In this document: one piece after another, positions 26,799 through 37,087 of the stretch
Position numbering within the stretch: the first letter of the stretch is position 1
Layout: each line of letters begins with the position of its first letter
Assembly: GCA_002841155.1 (NCBI GenBank)
Contig: PHEH01000010.1
Location: 62,001-126,000 of the forward strand
Origin: Alphaproteobacteria bacterium HGW-Alphaproteobacteria-18
Lineage (GTDB): Bacteria > Pseudomonadota > Alphaproteobacteria > Caulobacterales > Hyphomonadaceae
Length of the DNA stretch: 64,000 bases
Reading direction: 5' to 3'
The notes under the pieces: generated by a model
Told to the model about the DNA's origin: nothing
The model's database searches: none
What the model saw: the letters and a program-made list of their open reading frames with translations, nothing else
Position numbers and translations under genes: made by a program

Positions 26799-27944
26799 CT
26801 ATTCGGCCGGAACTTCCTGTGTCTCTGTCTCTGCCTCGCGCGCCGCTTTAAGGCGGGCGGCCTTGTCCTCGACCAGCTTGACGATGTGTTCGACCATGTC
26901 GGCATTCGAGACATTGTGGTCTGCCCGTCCGTTGACGAACATCTTGCCGCTTTCCTTGCCGCCGCCGGTAAAGCCGAGATCGGTCAGGGAAGCTTCGCCG
27001 GGGCCATTGACGACGCAACCGATGATCGAGAGCGAGATCGGCTCGGAGATATGCGCCAGCCGCTTCTCCAGCGTCTCGACCGTGCGGATCACGTCAAAGC
27101 CCTGCCGCGCGCAGCTGGGGCACGCCACGATATTGACCCCCCGCGTACGCAGGCCGAGGGATTTGAGCATCTCGAAGCCGACCTTCACCTCTTCTTCAGG
27201 CTCTGCCGAAAGAGACACGCGGATCGTGTCGCCGATACCGGCCCAGAGAAGCGTGCCCATGCCGATGGAAGATTTGACCGTGCCCGTACGAAGCCCTCCC
27301 GCCTCGGTGATGCCCAGATGCAGCGGCGCGTCGGTTGCCTCGGCGAGCGCCTGATAGGCCGCCACGGTGAGGAACATGTCGGAGGCTTTGACCGAGATTT
27401 TGTACTCGTGAAAGCCCAGATCATCGAGAATGCGCGCATGATCGAGCGCGCTTTCCACCATCGCTTCGGGGCATGGCTCGCCGTATTTTTCCAGAAGGTG
27501 GCGCTCAAGGCTGCCGCCATTGACGCCGATCCGCATCGAGCAGCCATTGGCGCGCGCGGCAGCGACGACTTCCTTCACGCGCGCATGCGAGCCGATATTG
27601 CCGGGATTGATCCGCAGGCAGGCGGCGCCCGCATCGGCCGCTTCAATGCCGCGCTTGTAGTGGAAATGGATGTCGGCGACGAGCGGAACCGGGCTTGCCT
27701 TGACGATCTCGCGCATCGCTTTGGTCGACTCTTCGGTCGGGCAGGACACGCGCACAATGTCGGCGCCCGCTTCAGCGCAGCGCAGGATCTGCGCGATCGT
27801 GGCGGCCGCGTCCTCGGTCGGCGCGTTGGTCATGGTCTGAACGGCAATCGGCGCGTCGCCCCCGACCAGAACGCTCCCCACCCGCACTTGGCGGGATTTG
27901 CGGCGCTCGATATTGCGCCAGGGACGGATCGGATTATGACTCAT
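26799..27944 (-). CDS. ispG: 4-hydroxy-3-methylbut-2-en-1-yl diphosphate synthase IspG
   Basis: IspG performs the penultimate step of the methylerythritol phosphate route to isoprenoids, reducing cyclic MEcPP to HMBPP with a 4Fe-4S cluster. The 381-residue protein has the TIM-barrel N-terminal part ([29 protein letters not shown]) and the cluster ligands in [11 protein letters not shown] and the later [10 protein letters not shown]. About 20 extra charged residues extend the C-terminus. It follows a RodZ-like gene by 83 bases on the same strand, a familiar alphaproteobacterial pairing. Confidence 0.97.
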   Translation of the reverse strand: MSHNPIRPWRNIERRKSRQVRVGSVLVGGDAPIAVQTMTNAPTEDAAATIAQILRCAEAGADIVRVSCPTEESTKAMREIVKASPVPLVADIHFHYKRGIEAADAGAACLRINPGNIGSHARVKEVVAAARANGCSMRIGVNGGSLERHLLEKYGEPCPEAMVESALDHARILDDLGFHEYKISVKASDMFLTVAAYQALAEATDAPLHLGITEAGGLRTGTVKSSIGMGTLLWAGIGDTIRVSLSAEPEEEVKVGFEMLKSLGLRTRGVNIVACPSCARQGFDVIRTVETLEKRLAHISEPISLSIIGCVVNGPGEASLTDLGFTGGGKESGKMFVNGRADHNVSNADMVEHIVKLVEDKAARLKAAREAETETQEVPAE

Positions 27945-28027
27945 GGGGCTTCTCGCACGCTTGCCTCATCCGCTCGGCAGACAGGCTCAGCCCAGATGTG
28001 GCGTGTGAGGCGCCGCCCGTAAAGGGC

Positions 28028-28999
28028 TCAAGGTGTCGCCGGGCCACTCTCAGCCGCCGCAACACTGGCCCCGGCCACAAGTTCGGCAGCACGTGGGAGC
28101 TGCTCATCAACCGAAACCGAAAAGACCTGCGCGCCTTCAGGACCTACCGGGCCGACGATAATATCGCCAACACGCCACTGAAAAGCACCGCCGTTACGCG
28201 CGGACACAGTCCAGCCAGCATTCAGGCGCGGGAAATAGGTTTCCCCTTCGGCGAGGGTCCGGCTGAGGAAGATGGTTCCATCCGCGCCGCGCACTTCCAG
28301 CCAGGCCTGACGCACGGCAACGACTTCCAGCGGCAGCTCGACCGGTGCGCGGATTTCCGAGCGCACATCAGAGAACAGGCTATCACGGGCGCCTGAAACG
28401 GCGACAGGTGACTCGCTGACGGGTTCTTCAGGTGTGCTGTTGATCATCACCATTGCCGTCACGCCCGCAGCAACTACAGCTGCCAGCAACGCAACGCCGG
28501 CAACGATCAGCGGCCATTTCGTTCCCTGTTTCTTGATCTGGCCCATCTTGGGCACAGGCGCCGCCGATTTGACCTCATCCAGGCCACCGCATTCGCGGGT
28601 GTAGCGTTGCACAACCTCCTGCTCGGGCAGGCCAAGATAGCGCGCATAGGTCAGCAAATAGGCCTTCATATAGCCCGGCGCGATGGTCTGGACCTCCATC
28701 CGCTCTATGCCCATGAGCAAGTTCTCGCGGATGCGGGTTTCCTTGGCGATATCGGTCAGCTGGTATCCAAGCACTTCGCGAACGCGGCGCAGCACCTGCC
28801 CCATGCGGAGCGCTTCGCCTTCATACTCAGCGGTGCGGAAAATCTCTTCGGCGCGTACACGGCCCTCGCGCACTTCCAGCTCTCGCGCGGCGCGCGGAGA
28901 GATAGGCGTTACATTCGAACGATCCGTTCCGTTCTCGGTCACAGATACTTCGGACTTCTGTCCGTCCTCTGCCGCTTCATGAGTCATGTTATGTGCCAT
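28028..28999 (-). CDS. RodZ-like membrane protein with helix-turn-helix and DUF4115 domains
   Basis: A 323-residue bitopic protein. The cytoplasmic part contains an Xre-type helix-turn-helix (about 64-130: GQVLRRVREVLGYQLTDIAK, then YMKAYLLTYARYLGL), followed by a membrane helix (about 162-186) and a periplasmic DUF4115-type beta domain (about 220-290: AWLEVRGADGTIFLSRTLAE). This is the RodZ layout; RodZ links the MreB cytoskeleton to the wall machinery. No strong ribosome site is visible at ATG 28999; an ATG four codons later is equally possible. Genes lysC, ptsP, this one and ispG run head to tail. Confidence 0.88.
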   Translation of the reverse strand: MAHNMTHEAAEDGQKSEVSVTENGTDRSNVTPISPRAARELEVREGRVRAEEIFRTAEYEGEALRMGQVLRRVREVLGYQLTDIAKETRIRENLLMGIERMEVQTIAPGYMKAYLLTYARYLGLPEQEVVQRYTRECGGLDEVKSAAPVPKMGQIKKQGTKWPLIVAGVALLAAVVAAGVTAMVMINSTPEEPVSESPVAVSGARDSLFSDVRSEIRAPVELPLEVVAVRQAWLEVRGADGTIFLSRTLAEGETYFPRLNAGWTVSARNGGAFQWRVGDIIVGPVGPEGAQVFSVSVDEQLPRAAELVAGASVAAAESGPATP

Positions 29000-29098
29000 A
29001 TTCTACCAGTCACTTCGACCGCTGCCATATGGATGTCAAATTTGGCAAAAAACGGTCCAGGCCATGAAAAACGCGCCATCATCCCGTTATAACCGGCT

Positions 29099-31366
29099 TC
29101 ATGCGTCCGGTATATCTGCCCCATGTTCAACCGCGATCCCTAATACTTGGTTACGGAACGAACCGTTCGGTTTATCCAGCGCCGCATCAAGTGCCTGACG
29201 GAATCCCGCCAGATCGATTGATCTGAGCGCCTGTTTGACCGGGCCAATGGCGGAGGCGGACATCGACAGGCTGGTATAGCCGAAAGCAGCAAAGCAGAAG
29301 GCAGCAAGCGGAGCCGCCGTCGCCTCACCACAGACCGAAAGCCGGATACCGGCCGTCTTGCAGGTCTCGGCTACCATGCGCAGGAACCTGAGGGCCGCCG
29401 GACTGATCAGATTGTACCGATCTGACACAGAAGGCGTCATCCGGTCTGCCGCGAAGAAGAATTGCAGGAGATCGTTGGTCCCGACCGAGAGGAAATCGAC
29501 TTCGCCGGCCAGATCTGACAGCGAGAAAGCCAGCGCCGGGGTTTCCAGCATCACCCCGATTTCAAGCTTGGAAGGCGTCTTGCCGGTGCGCCCGGCAGTC
29601 CATCTGACTTCTTCCTCAAGCAACGCGCGCGCCTCGCGGAATTCTTCAGGCGTGGTCACCATCGGGAACATCACCGTCAGCGGCCCCTCCCCGGCGGCCC
29701 GGACGAGCGCGCGCAGCTGGCGGCGGAAAAGACCTTTATGGTCGAGCGCAAAACGGATCGAGCGCCAGCCGAGCGCGGGATTTTCCTCGCGCAGCTGGTT
29801 GAAGATCGGCAGCACCTTGTCGCCGCCAAGGTCGAGCGTGCGGAAGATGACCGGCCGGCCTGCCGCCCGTTCGAGCACCCGGCGATAAAGGGCGATCTGG
29901 TCTTCCAGTCGCGGCAGGGTTTCTGAAACCAGGAACTGGAACTCGGTCCGGAAAAGACCGACCCCATCGGCGCCGGCCTGGTCGAGCATGTCGAGATCAA
30001 GATCAAGGCCCGCGTTCAGCATCAGGGAGAGAGTCTCGCCATCTTTCGTCTGCGCCGGAAGACCCTTGAGGCTGGCATAGACCGCCTGCCGCTCCGAACG
30101 CAGGGCCACGCGGGACTTGTAGGCATCATAGACCGCGTCATCGGGTCGAATATGCGCCTGTCCCTGCTCGGCATCGACGATCACATAATCGCCCTGCTCG
30201 ATCAGGGTGGTCAGCCCCTCGATGCCGCCAATGGCCGGAATACTGAGCGCCCGCGCCACGATGGCAGCGTGAGAGGAGGCAGCAGCCTCTTCCATCAGGA
30301 TGCCCTTGAGGCCCATCTTGGCATATTCCAGCAGCTCCGCCGGCCCGAGGCGCCGGGCAACAAGAACGCTGCTCTCATCGGTGATCTGGGGCTTGTTCTC
30401 ATCCCCGCCGAGAATGCGCAGCAGCCGGTTGTCGAGATCTTCCAGGTCGTGCAGGCGCTCGCGCAGATAGGGATCGCGGGCGGCCTGCATCTTGGCGCGG
30501 TGTTCGCGGCGGGCGCGGTCGACGGAGGCTTCTGCCGAAAGGCCTGAGCGCACGCCTTCCTGCAACTTTTCAGCCCAGGAATTATCGTGCGCCAGAAGAC
30601 GGTAAGCCTCCATGACATCGCGCGGATCTTCCCCCAGCGCGGCGCCGTCAATCAGCATCATCCGATCGATGGAGGCGCGCAGGTCTTTAAGGCCCTGCGT
30701 GAGGCGGAGGGCTTCCTCTTTCTGGTCTGCCGCAAAAAAGCGGGCCGCCGGAACAACCGGATCATGCAGCACGGCGCGGCCATAGCCGAGGCCCTCGCAG
30801 AAGATACGGCCCCGCAGGTTTTCACTGCTCTGCCCCCGGAAACGTCGCTCGGGCTGGGGGCTGGACTGCTCTTCCTCGATCCGGTGGACGATTTCAGCCA
30901 GAACCATAGCGATGGTCTGAAGCGTCTCGACCTCTTCATCACGGTAAACCCGCTCGGTACGGTTCTGCACGACCAGAACACCGATTACCCCGCCCGTCCG
31001 AATGATCGGCACGCCGAGGAAGGCATGGAATGGATCCTCTCCCGTCTCGGGGCGGTAGGAGAAGGCCGGATGGCGAGGCGCATCCTCGATGGCAATGGGC
31101 TCAGCCGTGCGGGCCACATAGCCGACAAGGCCCTCATTGGAGCCCATGCGCGTCTTGTTGACGGCCTCTTCCTTCAGACCCTCGGTCGCGATCAGCAGCA
31201 GCGTCTCGTCAGCTTCCCGGTGATAGATCGAGCACACATCGGCGACGATGGTGGAAGCGATGATGCGGACCACATGATCGAGGCGCGAACGGGTTTCGCC
31301 CTCCTCCGCCATCACCTGGCGAAGGCTGTTCATCAAAACACGGGTGGCCGGCAGGTTATACGGCAT
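29099..31366 (-). CDS. ptsP: Phosphoenolpyruvate-protein phosphotransferase PtsP (nitrogen PTS enzyme I)
   Basis: PtsP (EI-Ntr) starts the nitrogen-related phosphotransferase relay to NPr and EIIA-Ntr. The 755-residue protein has an N-terminal GAF domain (about 15-155), the N-terminal EI domain with phospho-histidine in AAASSHAAIVARAL, and the PEP-binding barrel with GADGVGLFRTEF, NPALGWRSIRF and SVCGEATA. ATG at 31366 has GGGAG close upstream. It follows lysC by 24 bases, so the two form an operon as in many alphaproteobacteria. Confidence 0.96.
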   Translation of the reverse strand: MPYNLPATRVLMNSLRQVMAEEGETRSRLDHVVRIIASTIVADVCSIYHREADETLLLIATEGLKEEAVNKTRMGSNEGLVGYVARTAEPIAIEDAPRHPAFSYRPETGEDPFHAFLGVPIIRTGGVIGVLVVQNRTERVYRDEEVETLQTIAMVLAEIVHRIEEEQSSPQPERRFRGQSSENLRGRIFCEGLGYGRAVLHDPVVPAARFFAADQKEEALRLTQGLKDLRASIDRMMLIDGAALGEDPRDVMEAYRLLAHDNSWAEKLQEGVRSGLSAEASVDRARREHRAKMQAARDPYLRERLHDLEDLDNRLLRILGGDENKPQITDESSVLVARRLGPAELLEYAKMGLKGILMEEAAASSHAAIVARALSIPAIGGIEGLTTLIEQGDYVIVDAEQGQAHIRPDDAVYDAYKSRVALRSERQAVYASLKGLPAQTKDGETLSLMLNAGLDLDLDMLDQAGADGVGLFRTEFQFLVSETLPRLEDQIALYRRVLERAAGRPVIFRTLDLGGDKVLPIFNQLREENPALGWRSIRFALDHKGLFRRQLRALVRAAGEGPLTVMFPMVTTPEEFREARALLEEEVRWTAGRTGKTPSKLEIGVMLETPALAFSLSDLAGEVDFLSVGTNDLLQFFFAADRMTPSVSDRYNLISPAALRFLRMVAETCKTAGIRLSVCGEATAAPLAAFCFAAFGYTSLSMSASAIGPVKQALRSIDLAGFRQALDAALDKPNGSFRNQVLGIAVEHGADIPDA

Positions 31367-31390
31367 GCTCTCCCGGTCTACGGTGACCCG

Positions 31391-32638
31391 TCAGTCTGCG
31401 TCCAGCCCGAATGCTGTATGAAGTGCCCGGACCGCCAGTTCTGTATAAGGCGCGGCGATCAGAACGGAAATCTTGATCTCGGATGTGGCAATGACATCGA
31501 TGTTGATGCCTTTCTCCGAGAGGGCGGTGAACATCTTTTCAGCAACCCCGGTATGGCTCTTCATGCCAACGCCGATGATCGAGATCTTCGAAACGTCGCG
31601 AATTACCTCAATCCGCTCATACCCGACTTCAGCCTGAAGCGATTCCAGCGTCTCGCGCGCAAACGGGCTGTCGCGGTCGGTGCAGGTGAAAACGAGGTTT
31701 GCCTTGGAGGCATCGCGCGAGGAGGCCTGGACGATCATGTCCACATTGACGCCCGCGCGGGCAAGCGCCGAGAAGATCTTGGCCGAGGAGCCCGGCTTGT
31801 CGGGCACGCCATAGAGGGTGACCTTGGCCTCGTCCCGGGAATAGGCAACGCCGCTGACGACCTGTTTTTCCACGATCTCTTCCTCTGAACAGACGAGGGT
31901 GCCGGGGCTCTCCTCGCCGGGTTTTACAAAACTGGACAGCACGCGCACCGGCACGCCATGGTTCATCGCCAGCTCCACCGAGCGCGTCTGAAGCACTTTG
32001 GCGCCAAGTGAGGCCATTTCGAGCATTTCCTCATAGGAAATCTTGTCGATGCGGCGCGCCTTGGGAACGATGCGGGGGTCGGTGGTGTAGACCCCGTCCA
32101 CATCGGTATAGATATCGCAGACCTGCGCGCCAAGCGCGGCGGCAACCGCCACGGCGCTGGTATCGGAGCCACCCCGGCCGAGCGTCGTGACGCGGAAATC
32201 ATCGGTCACGCCCTGGAATCCGGCAACCACGGCAATCACGCCGCTATCGATCGAATCGGGCAGTGAGCTGTCATCAAAGCCCATGATGCGGGCGCGGCCG
32301 TGGCTGTTATCGGTCTTCAGGCGCAGCTGCCAGCCAAGCCAGGAGCGCGCTTTAAGCCCCCGGCGGCGCAGCGCCAGCGCCAGAAGCCCGGCAGTCACCT
32401 GCTCGCCCGAGGCGACGACGACGTCATATTCATCGTCATAGAGGTGTCGCGGAAGATCCTTGCCGGCTGCACCGTCCGCCAGGGCGACCAGCTTGTTGGT
32501 CTCGCCGGACATGGCCGAGACAATCACGGCCATTTTCTCGCCCTTTGCGGCGCGCGCAGCGACAATCTCTGCTACATTCGCAATCCGGTCGAGATCGCCG
32601 ACCGATGTGCCGCCGAATTTGAGTACTGTCCGCGCCAT
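31391..32638 (-). CDS. lysC: Aspartate kinase
   Basis: Aspartate kinase makes aspartyl phosphate, the first step toward lysine, threonine, methionine and diaminopimelate for peptidoglycan. The 415-residue protein has the amino-acid kinase domain (KFGGTSVGD at the start, TTLGRGGSDTSAVA, DVDGVYTTDPRI) and two C-terminal ACT domains (about 270-340 and 350-415: KISIIGVGMKSHTGVAEKMF) for feedback control. The region coding the regulatory part may also have an internal beta-subunit start, as in some aspartate kinases; I see no decisive site. Divergent from ubiG. Confidence 0.97.
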   Translation of the reverse strand: MARTVLKFGGTSVGDLDRIANVAEIVAARAAKGEKMAVIVSAMSGETNKLVALADGAAGKDLPRHLYDDEYDVVVASGEQVTAGLLALALRRRGLKARSWLGWQLRLKTDNSHGRARIMGFDDSSLPDSIDSGVIAVVAGFQGVTDDFRVTTLGRGGSDTSAVAVAAALGAQVCDIYTDVDGVYTTDPRIVPKARRIDKISYEEMLEMASLGAKVLQTRSVELAMNHGVPVRVLSSFVKPGEESPGTLVCSEEEIVEKQVVSGVAYSRDEAKVTLYGVPDKPGSSAKIFSALARAGVNVDMIVQASSRDASKANLVFTCTDRDSPFARETLESLQAEVGYERIEVIRDVSKISIIGVGMKSHTGVAEKMFTALSEKGINIDVIATSEIKISVLIAAPYTELAVRALHTAFGLDAD

Positions 32639-32732
32639 TTCGCCCCAAATACCTTCTGGCCCCTTGAGGCCCGCTCATTTATCGGCCCCTCTAGAAGAAA
32701 GTCGGGCCGGGATCAAACAGGATTGCTAAACA

Positions 32733-33469
32733 ATGGCGAGAACAATTGACGCGTCTGAGGCAGCGCCCGTGACGCCCAGCATCGACCCGGCGGAAGTTGC
32801 AAAGTTTTCAGCCATGGCGGCGGACTGGTGGAACCCCGACGGCAAGTTCAAGCCGCTCCACCGGTTCAATCCTACGCGGCTGAAATTCATCCGCGAGACG
32901 GCCGAGCGCCAGTTTGGCCTGCCCAAAGGCCGGGTGAAGCCGCTGGAAGGCCTGCGCCTGCTCGACATTGGTTGTGGCGGGGGCCCGGGGTGGACGCTTC
33001 GGAGGCCAACATCAAGACCGCGCTGACCCATGCGCGCGAACAGGGCCTGACCATCGACTATCGCGCCGGGACCGCCGAGGGCCTGCTGGCCAGCGGCGAG
33101 GCGGCGTTTGATATCGTGCTCAACATGGAAGTGGTCGAACACGTCGCCGACCCCGCCCAGTTCCTGAAGGACACCGCCGCGCTGGTAAAGCCGGGCGGGC
33201 TGATGATCGTGGCGACCCTCAACAAGACGGCCAAGGCGCTCGCCACGGCCGTCATAGGGGCCGAATACATTCTGCGCTGGCTGCCGCCGGGCACACATGA
33301 CTGGTCGAAATTCCTGGCGCCGGAAGATGTCACCGGCCCGCTGGAAAGCGCCGGCCTTGAGACAGACACCCCCATCGGTGTCAGCTTCCACCCGCTCAGC
33401 GGGGCGTGGAAACTCTCAGGCGATACCAGCGTGAACTATATGGTTGTCGCCCGGAGGCCCGCCGCATGA
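32733..33469 (+). pseudogene. ubiG: Ubiquinone biosynthesis O-methyltransferase UbiG, broken by an internal deletion and frameshift
   Basis: UbiG methylates hydroxyl groups in ubiquinone synthesis. The reading frame from ATG 32733 runs through [19 protein letters not shown] to the SAM motif LDIGCGGG and then goes wrong after 32984. The rest continues in another frame from 32987 ([50 protein letters not shown]) to TGA at 33467-33469. E. coli UbiG has 14 residues between GCGGG and GLD; only two bases stand here, implying a net loss of 40 bases. Either a real disruption or a sequence/assembly error at the CCCGGG palindrome; ubiquinone is normally needed, so an error is quite possible. Confidence 0.88.
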
Positions 33470-34077
33470 TCGCCCTGCCCTCACCTGCCACCGTCCATGC
33501 CTTCTGGTTTGGCGGATCGGCGTCTTCGCCGGAAGTGCTCAAGACCCATGCGCCGCTCTGGTTCAATGGCGGGGAAGCCTTTGACCGCATCCTGACCGCG
33601 CAGTTCCAGCCGCTGCTGGAAACTCTCTCGGCCGGGCCGCTCGCCCGCGACTGGGCCGCGCGCGGCCCCCGCCAGCGGCTTTCGGCAATTATCGTGCTCG
33701 ACCAGATGAGCCGCAACATCTTCCGCGGCAGCCCGCGCGCCTTTGCGCAGGACATGCTGGCTCTTCATCTGTGCAAGGAAGGCCTGGCAGCGGGCGAGGA
33801 TCGCGGGCTTTCAGAAACCGAGCGCGTATTCTTCTACCTGCCGCTCGAACATTCCGAGGCGATGGACGACCAGACAGAATCCCTCGCGCTGTTCACCCGT
33901 CTTGCGGCGGAGGCGCGAGAGGAATTCCGAGCGTTCACGGCCAACACGCAGGACTATGCCCAGCAGCATCTCGATGTGATCCGGGATTTCGGACGCTTCC
34001 CTCATCGCAATGAGGTCGTCGGCCGTGAGAGCACGCCTGGCGAACTAGAATGGCTTGCCGAGGGCGGCGGCTTCTGA
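33466..34077 (+). CDS. DUF924 family protein
   Basis: A 203-residue all-helical protein of the DUF924 family (TPR-like fold), recognised by HAFWFGG near the N-terminus, RQRLSAIIVLDQMSRNIFRG, FFYLPLEHSEAMDDQ and the end FPHRNEVVGRESTPGELEWL. Function unknown. ATG at 33466 overlaps the ubiG stop as ATGA and has GGAGG 9 bases upstream, so it is translationally coupled to ubiG; coupling would still work with the frameshifted ubiG only if ribosomes reached its end. It is convergent with the MFS gene, 3 bases away. Confidence 0.9.
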   Translation: MIALPSPATVHAFWFGGSASSPEVLKTHAPLWFNGGEAFDRILTAQFQPLLETLSAGPLARDWAARGPRQRLSAIIVLDQMSRNIFRGSPRAFAQDMLALHLCKEGLAAGEDRGLSETERVFFYLPLEHSEAMDDQTESLALFTRLAAEAREEFRAFTANTQDYAQQHLDVIRDFGRFPHRNEVVGRESTPGELEWLAEGGGF

Positions 34078-34080
34078 GTT

Positions 34081-35469
34081 TCAGCTAACCGGCGGCGGAG
34101 CGCTGGCGACCTCGACCCGGCCTTCCAGCTTGCGGGCAGTTTCTTCCTGCACGGCGCGGGTGAGCGGATAGCCACGCGCCAGGAAGCCGGCGAGCAGATA
34201 GAGCAGCCCCGGCAGAAGGCCGAAGACCAGAACGAGACCGAAGGTCGCCGCGTCGGAATTCTCCTGGCCCGGACGGAACCCGGCGATCCGGCCGACGATG
34301 AAATACCCAACCCCGAAAGCAAGGCTGGAGCCAACTTTGTTGAAGCTGGTCAGCAGGGCGTAGAAATTGCCCGCCCGGTTTTCGCCGGTCTCGGCCGCCT
34401 GCCATTCCACCACATCGGCCGTCATCGCGCGGGCGAGGAAGATCGGCGCGCTGAACGGGATGCCCGCGATCAGCGAAGCGATCAGGAAGGTGGTGAAATT
34501 GCCGTAGGGCGCTAGGGGAATGAAGGCGATGAAGGCGATGCCGGAGAAGGTGGTGGCGGCAAAATAGGCGGTGCGTTTCTCGGTTTTCTTGGCGAGCCAC
34601 AGCCAGCCTGGCAGCGCGACGATGGCCATCACGAAGAACAGCATCAGCGTCAGGCTGGTTTGCGCATCATTGGCGCCGAAGGCATATTCGGCAACGAAGA
34701 GGAAGTTGGCCGCCGTTACCGAAATGGCGGTGGAGACCAGAAGCTCCATCGACAGGAGCCGCTTGAACATCGGCCCACGGATGGCTTGCAGGAGCGGGCG
34801 CAGCTCGAACTTCTCGACCTGTTTGGATTCGCCCCGCAGAGGCGGATCGGGCACGAAGAAACAGGCGAGCGCCGCGGCAATCGGCAAGGCAATGATCATC
34901 ACCCAGCCCATGACCGCAACCTGGCCGAACCGGTCTGCCTCCACCCCTATCGTCGAGAGGATCAGCGGGACAGCCAGCAGCAGCAGCATGGCGAAGACCG
35001 AGATGATCTCTGGCCAGAGGAAAAGCCGCGAGCGGTCGTCATAGTCGCGGGCGATGGCGGGCACCCAGGAAGAGCGCGAAGTCTGCAACAGCGTGAAGCC
35101 GACATAGAAGAGCAGCATCCAGCCGATGAAGTAGACCGGCCCGGCCCCGATGGGCGGCATGTAGACGAAGAAGGTGGAGATACCGAGGATCGGCACGCAC
35201 AGAATGATCCAGTGGCGCACACGCCCCAGCGGGGTGCGGTAGCGATCGACCATGTAGCCCATGATCGGATCGGTGAAGATGTCCCAGAAGCGGAGCAGCA
35301 TGAACAGAAGCCCGGTCAACTCCAGACCGAGCCCCACTCCATTGGGCGCTTCATTGGCATAGAGCGGGGCAAGATAGACCCCGAGCGGGAGGCCAACCCC
35401 GGCAATCGGAATACTGAGCGAGGCGAACGCCAGCACCCGCGGAAACGACAAACGCTTGGATTGGGACAT
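34081..35469 (-). CDS. MFS transporter, GPH (glycoside-pentoside-hexuronide) cation symporter family
   Basis: A 462-residue transporter with about twelve membrane helices. The GPH-type signature is seen in the first half: FRFWDIFTDPIMGYMVDRYRT-like block (read here as LRFWDIFTDPIMGYMVD) and the central domain linker KQVEKFELRPLLQAIRGP. Substrate is likely a sugar or glycoside but cannot be told from sequence. Start at ATG 35469 (MSQSKRLSFPR); the frame extends 12 codons to a TTG. The next gene is a divergent M20 peptidase. Confidence 0.87.
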   Translation of the reverse strand: MSQSKRLSFPRVLAFASLSIPIAGVGLPLGVYLAPLYANEAPNGVGLGLELTGLLFMLLRFWDIFTDPIMGYMVDRYRTPLGRVRHWIILCVPILGISTFFVYMPPIGAGPVYFIGWMLLFYVGFTLLQTSRSSWVPAIARDYDDRSRLFLWPEIISVFAMLLLLAVPLILSTIGVEADRFGQVAVMGWVMIIALPIAAALACFFVPDPPLRGESKQVEKFELRPLLQAIRGPMFKRLLSMELLVSTAISVTAANFLFVAEYAFGANDAQTSLTLMLFFVMAIVALPGWLWLAKKTEKRTAYFAATTFSGIAFIAFIPLAPYGNFTTFLIASLIAGIPFSAPIFLARAMTADVVEWQAAETGENRAGNFYALLTSFNKVGSSLAFGVGYFIVGRIAGFRPGQENSDAATFGLVLVFGLLPGLLYLLAGFLARGYPLTRAVQEETARKLEGRVEVASAPPPVS

Positions 35470-35593
35470 GGCGCTCACATTGCCTCGCGCCAAGGTGACG
35501 GCCAAGTCATTTTTTTAAACGCGCCGTTGCTTGACGTGGCGGCGATGCCACGCAAACTGCGGCGCCATAAACACAAGGGAGGGACGCGGCGCC

Positions 35594-37087
35594 ATGATCC
35601 GCAACATTCTGGTTGGCCTCGGGGCCATCATCGGCATTCTCGTCGCGATTGTTCTGTTCCGAACCGCCAGCTATGGCGCCGAACCGGTTGGCAACCGCGT
35701 GACGCTTCCCGAAGCGCCCGCGATTTCGTCTGAACGCGGCGCACAAAATCTCTCCCAAGCCATCCAGTTCCGCACCATCACCGTCAGCCCCGGCGATCCT
35801 CGCCCAGGGCAGGAAGGGCCGTGGAATGCGCTGCATGAATGGCTGGAAGAAACCTATCCGGCTGCGCATGCTGCAATGCAGAAGGAACTCGTTCCAGATA
35901 CCCTGACCCTGCTCTACACATGGACCGGATCTGACACCGCGCTGAAACCGATTCTGCTCATGGCCCACCAGGATGTTGTGCCGGTAAATATCGGAACAGA
36001 GGGCGACTGGACGGGCGGCCCGTTCGAGGGCGAGATCATCGACGGCTATATTTACGGGCGCGGAACGATTGACGACAAAGGCTCGCTGGTGGCGCTGATG
36101 GAAGCGGCCGAAGCGCTGGCCGCGTCGGGATTTCAGCCCAGACGCACGGTTTATTTCATGTTCGGCCATGACGAGGAAGTCTCCGGATCGGGCGCCGAGG
36201 CCGGGATTGCCCTGCTCAAGGCACGCGGGATCGAGCCGGAAATGGCGCTTGATGAAGGCTTCATGGTGGTTGATCCCTCCCCGCTGACAGGCAAGCCGAT
36301 GGGGTTCATCGGGATTGCCGAGAAAGGCTATCTGACGCTGGAAATCGTTGCGACGGGCGCGGGTGGGCACTCCTCTACCCCGCCACGTGACTCGGCCGCC
36401 GTGCGCCTTGCCCGCGCTGTGGTGGCGCTCGACGACAACCAGATGAAGGCGGATTTCTCAAAACCTCCGGTCTCTGATCTTTTCCGCTCGGCAGCCAATG
36501 ACATGCCCTTCCTGCAAAAGATGGCCTTTGCCAATCTCTGGCTGTTTGAAGGCATGATCGACAAGCAGATGAGCGGGATTGCGGCGGGCAATGCGATGAT
36601 CCGCACGACGACCGCGCCGACGATGCTGGCCGGCTCTGCCAAGGAAAACGTACTCGCCCAGCGGGCCAGCGCGATGGTGAACTTCCGTATACACCCCAAT
36701 AACACAGAGGAAGATATCCTTGAGCATGTGCGCAAGGTGACGGCCGGGATCGAGGGTATCGAGATCCATATGGGCCAGCAGGGCATTCGCGGTGAGGGCG
36801 CCTCGCCTGTCTCGCCGACGGACAACCTTGCCTATGCGGTGCTGGCGAGCGTCGCCGAATCCACCGCCGGCGGGGCGCCCGCCGCGCCGGGCCTGGTACT
36901 GGGGGCAACGGACGCGCGTTATGCCAGCGCGATCACCCCGAACGTCTACCGCTTTGCACCTGCCATCATGTCGCCCGATGACCTCACAGGCTTTCACGGC
37001 ACCAATGAACGCATCTCGGTTGAGAATATGGGGCGCCTGGCCACGGGCTATGCGCAGATCATCCTCGCGATGGACCAGGGCGAGTAA
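35594..37087 (+). CDS. M20 family metallopeptidase, carboxypeptidase S / PM20D1-like
   Basis: A 497-residue zinc peptidase with an N-terminal membrane anchor or signal (about 2-25). Metal and catalytic motifs of M20 are all present: MAHQDVVP, GRGTIDDKGSL, FGHDEEVSGSG, ALDEGFMV, GATDARYA and the C-terminal FHGTNERIS. The closest family is carboxypeptidase S / PM20D1, which acts on peptides or N-acyl amino acids. ATG at 35594 has AGGGAGGG about 10 bases upstream. Location is probably periplasmic or membrane-bound (inference). Confidence 0.9.
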   Translation: MIRNILVGLGAIIGILVAIVLFRTASYGAEPVGNRVTLPEAPAISSERGAQNLSQAIQFRTITVSPGDPRPGQEGPWNALHEWLEETYPAAHAAMQKELVPDTLTLLYTWTGSDTALKPILLMAHQDVVPVNIGTEGDWTGGPFEGEIIDGYIYGRGTIDDKGSLVALMEAAEALAASGFQPRRTVYFMFGHDEEVSGSGAEAGIALLKARGIEPEMALDEGFMVVDPSPLTGKPMGFIGIAEKGYLTLEIVATGAGGHSSTPPRDSAAVRLARAVVALDDNQMKADFSKPPVSDLFRSAANDMPFLQKMAFANLWLFEGMIDKQMSGIAAGNAMIRTTTAPTMLAGSAKENVLAQRASAMVNFRIHPNNTEEDILEHVRKVTAGIEGIEIHMGQQGIRGEGASPVSPTDNLAYAVLASVAESTAGGAPAAPGLVLGATDARYASAITPNVYRFAPAIMSPDDLTGFHGTNERISVENMGRLATGYAQIILAMDQGE

